Source: Pseudomonas fluorescens
Lineage (GTDB): Bacteria; Pseudomonadota; Gammaproteobacteria; Pseudomonadales; Pseudomonadaceae
Direction of reading: 5' to 3'
Assembly: GCF_902497785.1 (NCBI RefSeq)
Contig: NZ_CABVHK010000013.1
Location: 154,281-218,280, forward strand
DNA: 64,000 nucleotides
This document shows, one piece after another, positions 31,726-41,462 of this stretch. The translations under genes and the position numbers were made by a program. Below the pieces are notes generated by a model. That model worked only from the letters and a program-made list of their open reading frames with translations, was not told where the DNA came from and ran no database searches. The stretch's first letter is position 1. Every line of letters begins with the position of its first letter.

Positions 31726-34503
31726 TCAGGACGTAGGCGCTGCTGCCCGGTTTTGCTGATCACGCTGGGCCACCCAGTGTTCGATCAGTTCGCGCAACTG
31801 CGACAGTTCAACCGGTTTGGCCATGTGCCCGTCCATGCCCGCCTGGCGCGCACGCTCTTTGTGCTCGGCGAGGATGTGCGCGGTCAACGCGACCACCGGG
31901 GTGCGGATTCGCTGGTTGCCGACTTCCCAGGCACGCAGTTGCTGGGTGGCCGAGAAACCGTCGAGGATCGGCATTTCACAATCCATCAACACCAGGTCGT
32001 AACGCTGGGCTTTCATCGCCTGCAGGGCTTCTTCACCATTGCTGGCGGTGTCCGGTTGCAGGTTGAGTTTTCCGAGCATGCCGCGAATCACTTTGGTGGA
32101 GATGCTGTTGTCTTCGGCCACCAGAATGCGGAAGTCGCTGGGGACCTTGATCGGCAGGGCAGGGCCGGCAGGCGCATGCTGCGAAACGGCAAGGCCCTTG
32201 TTGCGCTGGTTCAGTTCATCCGCCAGCGTGGTTTTGAGGGTGTAGCCGGCGACCGGTTTGGCGAGGATGCGCTTGATCCCGGAATTTCGCGCGATGATTT
32301 TGCTCGGCGCATTGCTGATGCCGGTGAGCATGATCAGCAGGATGTCGTGGTTCAGGCTCGGATCTTCCTTGATCTTCGCTGCCAACTGCATGCCGGTCAT
32401 GCCGGGCATGTTCTGATCCAGCAGCACCACGTCGAAGTAATCGCGCAGGTGCGCTTTGGTGCGCAATAGCGCCAGGGCTTCTTTGCCGGACGGCACCGCA
32501 CTGACATTCAGGCCCCAGGCGCTGCACTGTTGCACCAGCACCTTGCGGCAGGTGTCGTTGTCGTCGACCACCAACACCCGCGCACCTTGCAGCGGGCCAT
32601 CGAGGTCCGAGGTCGGGTGTTCGAGTCGATCAGGGTCCAGCGGCAAGGTCAGCCATAACGTGCTGCCCTGGTGAGTGCCGCTCTTGATGCCGAATTCCCC
32701 TTGCATCAAACGGATCAACTGGCGAGCGATCACCAGGCCAAGGTTGCCGCCCAGACGGGTGGCCGAGAGAAAGTTCTTGCTGTGCAATTCGGCGTGCATC
32801 AGCGCATCGCGCTCTTCGGCGTCCATCGGTTCGCCGCTATCCTGCACGGCAATCCGCAGACGCGGTTTGGCACTGCGCTCGTCGAGCGCAACGACGATCA
32901 GGATTTCGCCCTCGTCGGTTTTTTTCAGCGCGTTTTCCAGCAGGCTCAGCAGCGTCTGGCGCAGGCGTGTCGGGTCACCGCTGATGACGCGCGGCACTTG
33001 CGGCTGGATAAAGCTGATCAGTTCGACGTTTTGCTGTTCGGCCTTGGCGCGGAAGATACTCAGGCAGTCCTCGATCAGCGCGTTGAGGTCGAACTGCACG
33101 TCATCCAGTTCGATCTGCCCGGACTCCAGTTTGGAGATGTCGAGAATCTCGTTGATCAGGGTCAGCAGTTCGTTGCCGGCGCTGTGGATGGTTTGCACAT
33201 AGTCGCGCTGTTTAACCGACAGCGGCGTGCCCAACAGTAGCTCGGTCATGCCCAGCACGCCATTCATCGGGGTGCGGATTTCGTGGCTGATCTTCGCCAG
33301 GAATTCGGCCTTGGCATTGATTTCGGCGTTACTGGCGGCGAGGTCGCGGCTGACGCTGAATCGGTCTTCAGTGATGCTGCGCTGACGTTCACTCAGGGCA
33401 ATGCTCATCAACAGCCCGCTGATACAGATGAAGACCAGCAGAGCGGTGATCAGGCCTTGTGGCTCGATCAGCGTCAGCCCGAGCAGGGCCGGGAGGATAA
33501 TCAGCGTACCCATGTTGAACACCGCCATCGCGGCCACAAACCAGCGCGCGGGGCGATAGCCTTTTTGCCAGTGCCAGGCGCTGACGAACAACATGCTCAG
33601 GCCGGCGAGTGCGACCAGCGCATAGGTGATGATGTTCAACGGCAGGGTGTTGACGAACAGCAGCAGCAGGCCACAGATGGTAATGAACAGGGTGTCGCCC
33701 AGCAGCAGCTTGTTCAGCGGGTGCGGACCGAGCGGGGCGAAGAAGCGGTAGGCAAATATCAATCCGCACGGCGCGGTCATCAGCAAGGCGAGGTAGGCGC
33801 CCGGCGCTTGCACCGCGTGCCAGTCCGGCAACCATGGCCCGGCCAGGTTCAGCAGCAATGCCACGCTCGTCATCAGCAATGCTTCACAACCGGCCAGCCA
33901 CAGACTGCTGCGTGATCGGGTGTAGGCGTAACGGATCAGGTTGTGCAGGATCAGCATGCCGATACAGCCGAACAACAGACCGTAGATCAGTGTCTGGGTC
34001 TGATTGGCAGCGGTCAGGATCGCCGATTGCAGGGTGATGTAAGGCCGCATCTGGTGTTCGGACACCAGGCGCAGGTAAACGTCGAGGGGTTTGTCGCTTT
34101 GCGGCAGCGGCAACATGAAGTCGCTGTTGGGCAATGGGCGTTCAACCTGAGGCTGTTCGGTGCCGGTGTGCAACTGGTCGATCAGCTTGTCGCCGTCCAG
34201 CACATACAGGTTGAGGTGAGACAGGTCGGGAGCAAACACCCGCAACAATTGCTCGTGCTTGCCGGGTGCCAGTCTGAAACGCAGCCATAGCGCACCGCCG
34301 GGCTCGGCCGCGGTTAGGCGTTCGAGTTCGATGGGGCTGAATTGATTGGTGTAGCGAGTGGAGCGGATGTCGCTGAGTTGCAGGTCGCCCTGATCGTCGA
34401 GCAATACCGCCCAGCCACTGCCCTGCGCGGCCTGAGCCGCAAGCGCGCAGAGCAATGTCAGCAGCGTGACAGTGAAACCTATGGCAATCCTGAGCCAGCG
34501 CAC
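31726..34503 (-). CDS. retS: RetS-like hybrid sensor kinase
   Basis: RetS binds and blocks the sensor kinase GacS, lowering RsmY/Z small RNAs and so shifting from biofilm and T6SS to the acute mode. The 925-residue layout fits: signal/TM segment, periplasmic 7TMR-DISMED2 domain (~25-180), seven membrane segments (~190-380), kinase region with H-box SHEIRTPMNGVLGM, then two receivers with phospho-acceptor motifs VVLLDQNMPGMTG and LVLMDCEMPILDG. The ATP-binding boxes are degenerate (N-box LLENALKKTDEG; a G1-like VQDSGEPMDA lacking the DxGxG pattern), matching a kinase that acts by binding. Location beside purD-purH matches P. aeruginosa. Confidence 0.93.
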   Translation of the reverse strand: MRWLRIAIGFTVTLLTLLCALAAQAAQGSGWAVLLDDQGDLQLSDIRSTRYTNQFSPIELERLTAAEPGGALWLRFRLAPGKHEQLLRVFAPDLSHLNLYVLDGDKLIDQLHTGTEQPQVERPLPNSDFMLPLPQSDKPLDVYLRLVSEHQMRPYITLQSAILTAANQTQTLIYGLLFGCIGMLILHNLIRYAYTRSRSSLWLAGCEALLMTSVALLLNLAGPWLPDWHAVQAPGAYLALLMTAPCGLIFAYRFFAPLGPHPLNKLLLGDTLFITICGLLLLFVNTLPLNIITYALVALAGLSMLFVSAWHWQKGYRPARWFVAAMAVFNMGTLIILPALLGLTLIEPQGLITALLVFICISGLLMSIALSERQRSITEDRFSVSRDLAASNAEINAKAEFLAKISHEIRTPMNGVLGMTELLLGTPLSVKQRDYVQTIHSAGNELLTLINEILDISKLESGQIELDDVQFDLNALIEDCLSIFRAKAEQQNVELISFIQPQVPRVISGDPTRLRQTLLSLLENALKKTDEGEILIVVALDERSAKPRLRIAVQDSGEPMDAEERDALMHAELHSKNFLSATRLGGNLGLVIARQLIRLMQGEFGIKSGTHQGSTLWLTLPLDPDRLEHPTSDLDGPLQGARVLVVDDNDTCRKVLVQQCSAWGLNVSAVPSGKEALALLRTKAHLRDYFDVVLLDQNMPGMTGMQLAAKIKEDPSLNHDILLIMLTGISNAPSKIIARNSGIKRILAKPVAGYTLKTTLADELNQRNKGLAVSQHAPAGPALPIKVPSDFRILVAEDNSISTKVIRGMLGKLNLQPDTASNGEEALQAMKAQRYDLVLMDCEMPILDGFSATQQLRAWEVGNQRIRTPVVALTAHILAEHKERARQAGMDGHMAKPVELSQLRELIEHWVAQRDQQNRAAAPTS

Positions 34504-34559
34504 GGCGAAATCCCTTCGTAGGTTGATGCCAGATTACAACTATGCGCGGCGCCGGAATA

Positions 34560-34590
34560 GTCGGGCAAGGGGCTGAAACCCTTGCCCGAC
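34560..34590 (-). terminator. Strong hairpin after purD
   Basis: GTCGGGCAAGGG (34560-34571) and CCCTTGCCCGAC (34579-34590) are perfect 12-bp arms around a 7-nt loop. It lies 12 nt after the purD stop and before retS, both leftward. The T-run is missing. Confidence 0.65.
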
Positions 34591-34602
34591 AGAATGAAGC
34601 GC

Positions 34603-35898
34603 TTATTCCTGATTTTCGCCACGCTCGCGGGCAATGGCGCGGTAGCCAATGTCCTTGCGATAGAAACAGCCTTCCCAGTCTATCTTCGCCGCCAGCTTGT
34701 AAGCCTGCTGCTGAGCAGCATCGACGCTGGCGCCCATCGCAGTGGCGCAGAGTACCCGACCACCGGCCGTCACTACTTTGCCGTCCTTGAGCGCAGTACC
34801 GGCGTGAAAGACTTTGCCTTCCAGTGCCGCGGCTGCATCCAGACCGTTGATCGCCACGCCTTTAGCGTAGTCGCCAGGATAGCCGCCTGCTGCCAGCACA
34901 ATGCCGACGCTCGGGCGGGGATCCCATTGCGCTTCGACCTTGTCCAGTGCTTGCGCCAGGGCCGCTTCGACCAGCAATACCAGGCTCGACTGCAAGCGCA
35001 GCATAACCGGTTGGGTCTCAGGGTCGCCGAAACGGCAGTTGAATTCGATAACTTTTGGGTTACCAGCCTTGTCGATCATCAGGCCGGCGTAGAGGAAACC
35101 GGTGTAAACGTTGCCTTCCTCGGCCATGCCGCGCACGGTCGGCCAGATCACCAGGTCCATCACACGCTTGTGCACTTCACTGGTGACCACCGGGGCCGGG
35201 GAGTAAGCCCCCATGCCGCCGGTGTTCGGGCCGGTGTCGCCATCGCCGACGCGTTTGTGGTCCTGGCTGGTGGCCATCGGCAGGACGTTCTTGCCGTCGA
35301 CCATGACGATGAAGCTGGCTTCCTCGCCGTCGAGGAACTCTTCGATGACCACGCGCGAACCGGCGTCGCCGAAGGCATTGCCGGCGAGCATGTCGCGCAC
35401 GGCGTCTTCGGCTTCGGCCAGGGTCATGGCAACAATCACGCCTTTACCGGCGGCCAGGCCATCGGCCTTGATCACGATCGGTGCACCTTTTTCACGCAGA
35501 TAAGCCAGGGCCGGCTCGATCTCGGTGAAGTTCTGGTAGTCGGCGGTCGGAATCTTGTGACGCGCGAGGAAGTCCTTGGTGAACGCCTTCGAACCTTCCA
35601 GCTGCGCGGCACCGGCGGTCGGGCCGAAGCAGTCCAGACCACGGGCGCGGAACAGATCGACGACGCCGGCCACCAGCGGTACTTCCGGGCCGACGATGGT
35701 CAGGGAAACGTTCTTTTCGGCGAAGTCTGCGAGTTGCTCGAGCGCGAGCACATCGATAGCGACGTTTTCGCACTTGGCTTCAATGGCGGTGCCCGCATTG
35801 CCGGGTGCCACGAAAACTTTCTGCACGCGCGGATCCTGAGCCACTTTCCACGCCAGGGCGTGTTCACGGCCACCGCTGCCAATGATCAAAACATTCAT
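34603..35898 (-). CDS. purD: Phosphoribosylamine-glycine ligase
   Basis: GAR synthetase of purine synthesis, 431 residues. It starts MNVLIIGSGGREHALAWKV and has the ATP-grasp features KADGLAAGKGVIVA, VVIEEFLDGEEASF, SQDHKRVGDGDTGPNTGGMG (in part) and EFNCRFGDPETQ. It lies downstream of purH with a large repeat element between them. Confidence 0.98.
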   Translation of the reverse strand: MNVLIIGSGGREHALAWKVAQDPRVQKVFVAPGNAGTAIEAKCENVAIDVLALEQLADFAEKNVSLTIVGPEVPLVAGVVDLFRARGLDCFGPTAGAAQLEGSKAFTKDFLARHKIPTADYQNFTEIEPALAYLREKGAPIVIKADGLAAGKGVIVAMTLAEAEDAVRDMLAGNAFGDAGSRVVIEEFLDGEEASFIVMVDGKNVLPMATSQDHKRVGDGDTGPNTGGMGAYSPAPVVTSEVHKRVMDLVIWPTVRGMAEEGNVYTGFLYAGLMIDKAGNPKVIEFNCRFGDPETQPVMLRLQSSLVLLVEAALAQALDKVEAQWDPRPSVGIVLAAGGYPGDYAKGVAINGLDAAAALEGKVFHAGTALKDGKVVTAGGRVLCATAMGASVDAAQQQAYKLAAKIDWEGCFYRKDIGYRAIARERGENQE

Positions 35899-35921
35899 TT
35901 CAAAAACCTCGAAAATCTGTG

Positions 35922-36093
35922 AAGGAGCTGTAGGAGCTGTAGGAGCTGTAGGAGCTGTAGGAGCTGTCGAGTGAAACGAGGCTGCGATCTTTTGATTTTG
36001 CTTTAAAAAAACCAGATCAAAAGATCGCAGCCTCGTTTCACTCGACAGCTCCTACGTGCTCCTACGTGACCTACGTGACCTACGTGCTCCTAC
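35922..36093. repeat. REPIN-like inverted repeat with tandem short repeats at both ends
   Basis: The core is TAGGAGCTGTCGAGTGAAAC and its mirror copy. At the left edge the 9-mer TAGGAGCTG occurs four times in tandem after one imperfect copy (35922-35966). At the right edge, 36049-36093, short units built on CTACGTG repeat (CTCCTACGTG, ACCTACGTG). It lies between purH and purD. Confidence 0.92.
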
Positions 36094-36112
36094 CTAAGGA
36101 AGGCGCGGTGGA

Positions 36113-37720
36113 TTAATGACGGAAGTGGCGCATGCCGGTGAACACCATGGCGATGCCGGCTTCGTCGGCCGCGGCAATCACTTCGTTGTCACGCATCGAA
36201 CCGCCTGGCTGGATCACCGCGGTGATGCCGACCTTTGCCGCATTGTCCAGGCCGTCGCGGAACGGGAAGAACGCGTCGGATGCCATGACGGAACCCGCCA
36301 CCTGCAAACCAGCATGTTCAGCCTTGATCGCGGCAATTCGTGCCGAGTTCACACGGCTCATCTGGCCGGCGCCGACACCGATGGTCTGACGGTTCTTCGC
36401 GTAGACAATGGCGTTGGACTTGACGTACTTGGCGACTTTCCAGGCGAAGATCAGGTCGTGGATTTCCTGTTCGGTCGGAGCGCGTTTGGTCACGACTTTC
36501 AGGTCATCGGCGCCGATCATGCCGATGTCGCGGCTCTGGACCAGCAAACCGCCGTTGACGCGTTTGTAGTCCCAGGCAGCGGCGCGATCAGCCGACCACT
36601 CGCCGCAGGCCAGCAGGCGCACATTGGCTTTTGCCGCGACGATGGCGCGGGCTTCTTCGCTGACGCTTGGGGCAATGATCACTTCGACGAACTGACGCTC
36701 GACGATGGCCTTGGCGGTTTCAGCATCCAGCTCGCGGTTGAACGCGATGATGCCGCCGAATGCCGATTCGGTGTCCGTGGCATAGGCCAGTTCATAGGCC
36801 TGACGGATGCCGCCTTCAGCGTCCGGGCTCACGGCAACGCCGCACGGGTTGGCGTGCTTGACGATCACGCAAGCTGGCTTGACGAAGCTCTTCACGCACT
36901 CCAGCGCGGCGTCGGTGTCGGCCACGTTGTTGTACGACAGCTCTTTGCCTTGCAGTTGGGTCGCGGTGGCGATGCCCACTTCGGCAGGCTTGGCTTCCAC
37001 GTAGAACGCCGCGCTCTGGTGCGGGTTCTCGCCGTAACGCATTTCCTGAGCCTTGATGAACTGGCTGTTGAAAGTGCGCGGGAATTCGCTGCGACCTTCG
37101 GTGCTGAGGGTGTCAGCAGCCTGGTTCACGGTGCCCATGTAGTTGGCGATCATGCCGTCGTAGGCGGCGGTGTGTTCGAACGCCTTGAGCATCAGGTCGA
37201 AACGCTGAGCGTACGTCAGGCCGCCGGCCTTGAGGCCTTCGAGGACGCTGGCGTAGTCGCTGGCATTCACCACGATGGCCACGTCTTTGTGGTTCTTGGC
37301 GGCGGAGCGGACCATGGTCGGGCCGCCGATGTCGATGTTTTCGATAGCGGTCGGCAGGTCGCAGCCTGGCTTGTTGATGGTGGCTTCGAAGGGGTACAGG
37401 TTGACCGCCACCAGATCGATCGGCTTGATGCCGTGCTCGTTCATGATCGCGTCATCGATACCGCGACGACCGAGGATCCCGCCGTGGATTTTCGGGTGCA
37501 GGGTTTTCACCCGACCGTCCATCATTTCTGCGAAACCGGTGTAATCCGCGACTTCCACCGCGGCAACACCGTTGTCGCGCAGCAGCTTGAACGTTCCGCC
37601 GGTGGAGAGGATCTCGACGCCCAGGGCTTCTAGCTCTTTGGCGAATTCGAGGATCCCGGTCTTGTCGGAAACGCTGATCAAGGCGCGGCGGATCGGCAGG
37701 CGGGTAGTCTGGTCGGTCAT
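36113..37720 (-). CDS. purH: Bifunctional AICAR formyltransferase / IMP cyclohydrolase
   Basis: PurH catalyses the last two steps to IMP. The 535-residue protein has the N-terminal MGS-like cyclohydrolase domain (RRALISVSDKTGILEFAKEL, TGGTFKLLRD, RVKTLHPKIHGGIL) and the C-terminal AICARFT domain (ELSYNNVADTDAALECV, KHANPCGVAV, and DAFFPFRDGLDNAAK). ATG 37720 has GGAA 6 nt upstream; the open frame to 37753 has no family support. It lies downstream of fis with a terminator between. Confidence 0.98.
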   Translation of the reverse strand: MTDQTTRLPIRRALISVSDKTGILEFAKELEALGVEILSTGGTFKLLRDNGVAAVEVADYTGFAEMMDGRVKTLHPKIHGGILGRRGIDDAIMNEHGIKPIDLVAVNLYPFEATINKPGCDLPTAIENIDIGGPTMVRSAAKNHKDVAIVVNASDYASVLEGLKAGGLTYAQRFDLMLKAFEHTAAYDGMIANYMGTVNQAADTLSTEGRSEFPRTFNSQFIKAQEMRYGENPHQSAAFYVEAKPAEVGIATATQLQGKELSYNNVADTDAALECVKSFVKPACVIVKHANPCGVAVSPDAEGGIRQAYELAYATDTESAFGGIIAFNRELDAETAKAIVERQFVEVIIAPSVSEEARAIVAAKANVRLLACGEWSADRAAAWDYKRVNGGLLVQSRDIGMIGADDLKVVTKRAPTEQEIHDLIFAWKVAKYVKSNAIVYAKNRQTIGVGAGQMSRVNSARIAAIKAEHAGLQVAGSVMASDAFFPFRDGLDNAAKVGITAVIQPGGSMRDNEVIAAADEAGIAMVFTGMRHFRH

Positions 37721-37754
37721 TTCAATTTCCATCAAAAGCAAAGGAGTCAGCAAA

Positions 37755-37784
37755 AAAGGCGACCGTTTTTACGCGGGCGCCTTT
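37755..37784 (-). terminator. Rho-independent terminator after fis
   Basis: On the minus strand AAAGGCG and CGCCTTT form a stem around 16 nt, directly followed by TTT. It lies 18 nt after the fis stop and before purH. Confidence 0.65.
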
Positions 37785-37801
37785 CTGGTTTGATTGAATG
37801 C

Positions 37802-38122
37802 TTACAGCAAATCGTACTGCTTGAGTTTCTTGCGCAGCGTGCCCCGGTTCAGCCCGAGCAGCTCGCTGGCCTTGGTCTGGTTGCCCTTGACGTAGTTCAT
37901 CACGCACTCGAGCAAGGGCGCCTCGACTTCGGAGAGCACCAGGTTGTACACATCCGTGACGGCAGCGCCCTCAAGGTGGGCGAAATAATTGTGCAGCGCT
38001 TTCTCGACACTCCCGCGAAGGGTCTGACCTTCTTCGCTCGGCGTATTGAGGTGCTGTTTCAAATTCACGTTGTCGCTCACGGGTGTTGTTCCACTCACTA
38101 AAGTCTCGGTCATCATCGTCAT
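37802..38122 (-). CDS. fis: DNA-binding protein Fis
   Basis: Nucleoid protein and regulator, 106 residues. The C-terminal helix-turn-helix is GNQTKASELLGLNRGTLRKK, near identical across Pseudomonas, and the dimerisation region is LECVMNYVKGN. The start is ATG 38122 (MTMMTETLVSG), overlapping the dusB stop by 4 nt; dusB-fis is a conserved pair. A GTG at 38134 is in frame but not needed. Confidence 0.97.
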   Translation of the reverse strand: MTMMTETLVSGTTPVSDNVNLKQHLNTPSEEGQTLRGSVEKALHNYFAHLEGAAVTDVYNLVLSEVEAPLLECVMNYVKGNQTKASELLGLNRGTLRKKLKQYDLL

Positions 38123-39129
38123 GCGGCCACCCACTCTCCGTCCCCTGTCAGGCTCTTATAACGTTCGGCGAAGAAGCCCTGAACGTTGGCGCATTGTGCT
38201 TCCGTATCTTCCAAACGATTGAAGTGGGCGCGAAACTCCCTGGCGCCCGGCAAGGTTGCGAGATACCAGCCCACATGCTTCCGAGCGATGCGGACACCCA
38301 TGACGTCTCCATAGAAGACGTGCAGCGCGGCCAGATGCTCTAGCAGAATGCGTTCCACCTCGATCAATGCCAGCGCCGGGAGTTTTTCGCCGGTACGCAG
38401 AAAATGATCGATCTCACGAAAAATCCATGGCCGCCCCTGGGCTGCCCGGCCTACCAACAGGCCATCGGCACCGGTCGCGTCGAGCACGTACCGGGCCTTC
38501 TCGGGTGAATCGATATCGCCATTGGCGAAGACCGGCATCGACACCGCCTGCTTGATCGCGGCGATGGTGTCGTACTCGGCTTCACCGGTGTACAGATCGG
38601 CACGGGTGCGGCCATGCACCGCCAACGCTGTAATGCCTGCCTGCTCGGCGATCTTCGCCACCGTCAGGCCGTTCTTGTTGTCCCGGTCCCAGCCGGTACG
38701 GATCTTCAAGGTGACCGGCACATCAACCGCGGCCACGACGGCCTGCAGGATCTCGGTCACCAATGCTTCATCCTTCAACAGTGCGGAACCGGCGGCCTTG
38801 TTGCAGACCTTCTTCGCCGGACAGCCCATGTTGATGTCAATAATCTGCGCGCCCAGTTCGACGTTGGCCCGTGCCGCATCCGCCAGCATCTGTGCGTCAC
38901 CACCGGCGATCTGCACCGAGCGTGGCTCGGGATCGCCTTCGTGGATCATGCGCATGCGCGACTTGCGGGTGTTCCACAAACTCATGTCGCTGGTGACCAT
39001 TTCCGAGACTACGAGCCCTGCGCCCAGTCGCTTGCACAGCTGACGAAAGGGCTGGTCGGTGACGCCCGCCATGGGGGCGAGAATCAAGCCGTTGTGCAAT
39101 GTATATGGACCGATGCGTACCGCCGACAT
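38119..39129 (-). CDS. dusB: tRNA-dihydrouridine synthase B
   Basis: FMN enzyme reducing uridine (U17 in E. coli) in the tRNA D-loop. The 336-residue protein has LAPMAGVTDQPFR near the start, the catalytic Cys in INMGCPAKKVCNK, VTLKIRTGWD, and the GDGLLVGRAAQGRPW phosphate loop. It is the first gene of dusB-fis. The 185-nt gap before it must hold the promoter; I see no further gene there. Confidence 0.97.
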   Translation of the reverse strand: MSAVRIGPYTLHNGLILAPMAGVTDQPFRQLCKRLGAGLVVSEMVTSDMSLWNTRKSRMRMIHEGDPEPRSVQIAGGDAQMLADAARANVELGAQIIDINMGCPAKKVCNKAAGSALLKDEALVTEILQAVVAAVDVPVTLKIRTGWDRDNKNGLTVAKIAEQAGITALAVHGRTRADLYTGEAEYDTIAAIKQAVSMPVFANGDIDSPEKARYVLDATGADGLLVGRAAQGRPWIFREIDHFLRTGEKLPALALIEVERILLEHLAALHVFYGDVMGVRIARKHVGWYLATLPGAREFRAHFNRLEDTEAQCANVQGFFAERYKSLTGDGEWVAA

Positions 39130-39314
39130 AGGACTTCCCTGTTGTGGGGCCGGATCATGAGAGTTCGAAAAAGGGTTGGCATGATACCCGCTCTCGATGA
39201 CTGGATAAAGGCTGAATTGAACAAAATCTGAACAGTTATTCTGTTATCGCCAGCAGTTTGGTGTGAGCGGTCTCTGTCAGAAATGTGCCGTCAAACCCGT
39301 AACACTGAACCGTT

Positions 39315-40553
39315 TCACTCGGGCGAATGAAAGCTCAGGCTGTAGTTCACGGCTTTGGCGCCTGGATCGAGGATATCCAGGGCGATGTGGATAGGCGTTT
39401 GCGGCGGCATTTCTGCCATGCCTTCAAGGTCGCCGCTGAGGTACTCGCCGGGTTTGAAGCGACGGCTGGCGATCAAATGACCGTTAAGGTCGGCAAAACG
39501 CAGTTCCAGCAACGGGAACGGCTGGGAGAATGGCGCACGGTTATAGATGATCGCATCCACCACCAGCGCACCGTTGAATTCCGGATGGCTGCGGACCACA
39601 AGGTTGCTGCTTTTGATTTTCGCTATGTCGACTTTCGACGGCACGGTGCAGCCGATTTGCGGGCACAGTTGCTGAAACCACGGGCGGTACTGGTCCTGGC
39701 GCGCCAATTCATCGAAATGGTAGGCGACGTATTGGCCGACGAGCGCACCTGCACCCAGCAGGATCAACAGCAACCAGAACAGCCGGCGGCCCCAGGGCGA
39801 GCGACGCTGTTGCCAGTCGAGTTGCAGCGGGTCGTCGGTCAGGTCTTGCAGGGCCTCGACTCGTTCGGTCGATTCGCTGCGTTCATGGCGCTTGCGCAGG
39901 GGCGCGATCGAAGGCAGGTCGTCGTCGAAATCGTCGCTGGCGGCGGACGCCGACAAGCGTTCGTGATGGAGCGGGGCATCGAGCGGATCGTTCAGGCGCA
40001 ACTGCGGCGGCTGAGGTTCGTCGTCCGGTTCCACGGGTTCAAGCGACAGTGACAGGGACGGTTCGGTGCGCGAAGGTTTGCTCGGCTCGAGGATCGGCTC
40101 TGGCGTGACCGCTTGTTCGGCCGCTTCGGCGCGATCGGCAGCCGATTCGCTGAACAGGCTGTCGGACCACGGTTCTTCGTCGTGCTCAGCGGTATCCCGG
40201 CGGGCACTCAGGCTGTCTTCGCGGTGGCGGCTGAATTCGGTGGTCGGCTGGATTTCCCGTTGTTCGAGCCGGGCGAGTTCTTCGTCCAGGTCGAGACTGT
40301 CGAGGTCCAGCTCGGCGGCGGTCCATTGCTTCTGGCTGATGGCCCGATGTTCCGGTTCCGGCACTTCGGCGATGGCTGGAGCAACCGGTGTGATCGCTTC
40401 TTTGCCGGCCTGTTCAAGCAATTGCCTGGCGGCATTGAACACTTGCAGGCACGAGCCACAACGAACCACCCCGCGGGCCACATTCAATTGAGCATGGCTG
40501 ACGCGGAAACTGGTTTGACAATGCGGGCACTGGGTGACGAAGCTGTCGGTCAT
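39315..40553 (-). CDS. Zinc-ribbon DUF3426 membrane protein
   Basis: A 412-residue protein. The first ~40 residues are an MJ0042-type zinc ribbon (CPHCQTSF and CGSCLQVF). A long acidic, proline-rich, probably disordered region follows (residues ~50-250), then one membrane segment (LFWLLLILLGAGALVGQYVA) and a DUF3426 domain outside the membrane (SNLVVRSHPEFNGALVVDAI). Function is unknown, but the gene is always between prmA and dusB in Pseudomonas as I recall. It starts 30 nt after prmA. Confidence 0.88.
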   Translation of the reverse strand: MTDSFVTQCPHCQTSFRVSHAQLNVARGVVRCGSCLQVFNAARQLLEQAGKEAITPVAPAIAEVPEPEHRAISQKQWTAAELDLDSLDLDEELARLEQREIQPTTEFSRHREDSLSARRDTAEHDEEPWSDSLFSESAADRAEAAEQAVTPEPILEPSKPSRTEPSLSLSLEPVEPDDEPQPPQLRLNDPLDAPLHHERLSASAASDDFDDDLPSIAPLRKRHERSESTERVEALQDLTDDPLQLDWQQRRSPWGRRLFWLLLILLGAGALVGQYVAYHFDELARQDQYRPWFQQLCPQIGCTVPSKVDIAKIKSSNLVVRSHPEFNGALVVDAIIYNRAPFSQPFPLLELRFADLNGHLIASRRFKPGEYLSGDLEGMAEMPPQTPIHIALDILDPGAKAVNYSLSFHSPE

Positions 40554-40583
40554 GCGGCGATCCGGAGTATGCAGGCGCTCATT

Positions 40584-41462
40584 CTAGCGCCGACGGCCAG
40601 TGATGCGCACCCAGCCATCGCGATTGGCTATCGGGTCCAGATCGAAGTCCCGGGCGTAGGCCTGGGCAACCTCTTCACCTTGTTCGGCGAGGATGCCGGA
40701 CAGGGCAAGACGACCGCCCGGCTTGACCAGGCTGGACAGTTGCGGTGCCAGAGACACCAGCGGGCCGGCAAGGATGTTGGCCACCAGTACGTCGGCCTGA
40801 ACCTGCGGCAGATTCTCCGGCAGATACAGCGGGAACAGTGCTTCGGCAATATTGTTGCGCCCGGCGTTGTCACGGGACGCTTCCAGCGCCTGCACGTCGA
40901 TGTCGGTGCCAACGGCCTCTTTGGCGCCCAGCAGCAGGGCGGCAATGGCCAGAATCCCGGAGCCGCAGCCGAAGTCCAGCACGTTGCAGTCTTTCAGGTC
41001 CTGGCCGTCGAGCCATTCCAGGCACAGCGCGGTGGTCGGGTGCGTGCCGGTGCCGAACGCGAGGCCCGGGTCGAGCAACAGGTTAACCGCGTCCGGTTCT
41101 GGCGCGGCGTGCCAGCTCGGCACGATCCACAGGCGCTGACCAAAACGCATCGGCTGGAAACCGTCCATCCAGCTGCGTTCCCAATCCTGGTCTTCGATGA
41201 CTTCGCTGTGATGCTCGGGCAATGGGCTGCCGGTCAGCAGCTCAAGGTGCGCCAGTACGCTGGCGGCTTCGGTGCCGCCTTCAAACAGGGCCAGCAGGTG
41301 GGTGTGCGACCACAGCGGGGTGGTGTTGAGTTCCGGCTCGAAGATCGGCTGGTCTTCGGCGTCCATGAACGTCACCGAGACGGCGCCCACTTCAAGGAAA
41401 GCGTCTTCGTAGGTTTCGGCTTGTTCTGGGCTGATGGCGAGACGGACTTGCAGCCAAGGCAT
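40584..41462 (-). CDS. prmA: Ribosomal protein L11 methyltransferase
   Basis: PrmA methylates ribosomal protein L11. The 292-residue protein starts MPWLQVRLAISPEQAE and has the SAM motif NVLDFGCGSGILAIAAL, GTHPTTALCLEWLDG and VLVANILAGPLVSLAP. Start ATG 41462 has AAAGG 8 nt upstream; the open frame beyond it runs through a REP element and is not coding. Confidence 0.96.
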   Translation of the reverse strand: MPWLQVRLAISPEQAETYEDAFLEVGAVSVTFMDAEDQPIFEPELNTTPLWSHTHLLALFEGGTEAASVLAHLELLTGSPLPEHHSEVIEDQDWERSWMDGFQPMRFGQRLWIVPSWHAAPEPDAVNLLLDPGLAFGTGTHPTTALCLEWLDGQDLKDCNVLDFGCGSGILAIAALLLGAKEAVGTDIDVQALEASRDNAGRNNIAEALFPLYLPENLPQVQADVLVANILAGPLVSLAPQLSSLVKPGGRLALSGILAEQGEEVAQAYARDFDLDPIANRDGWVRITGRRR

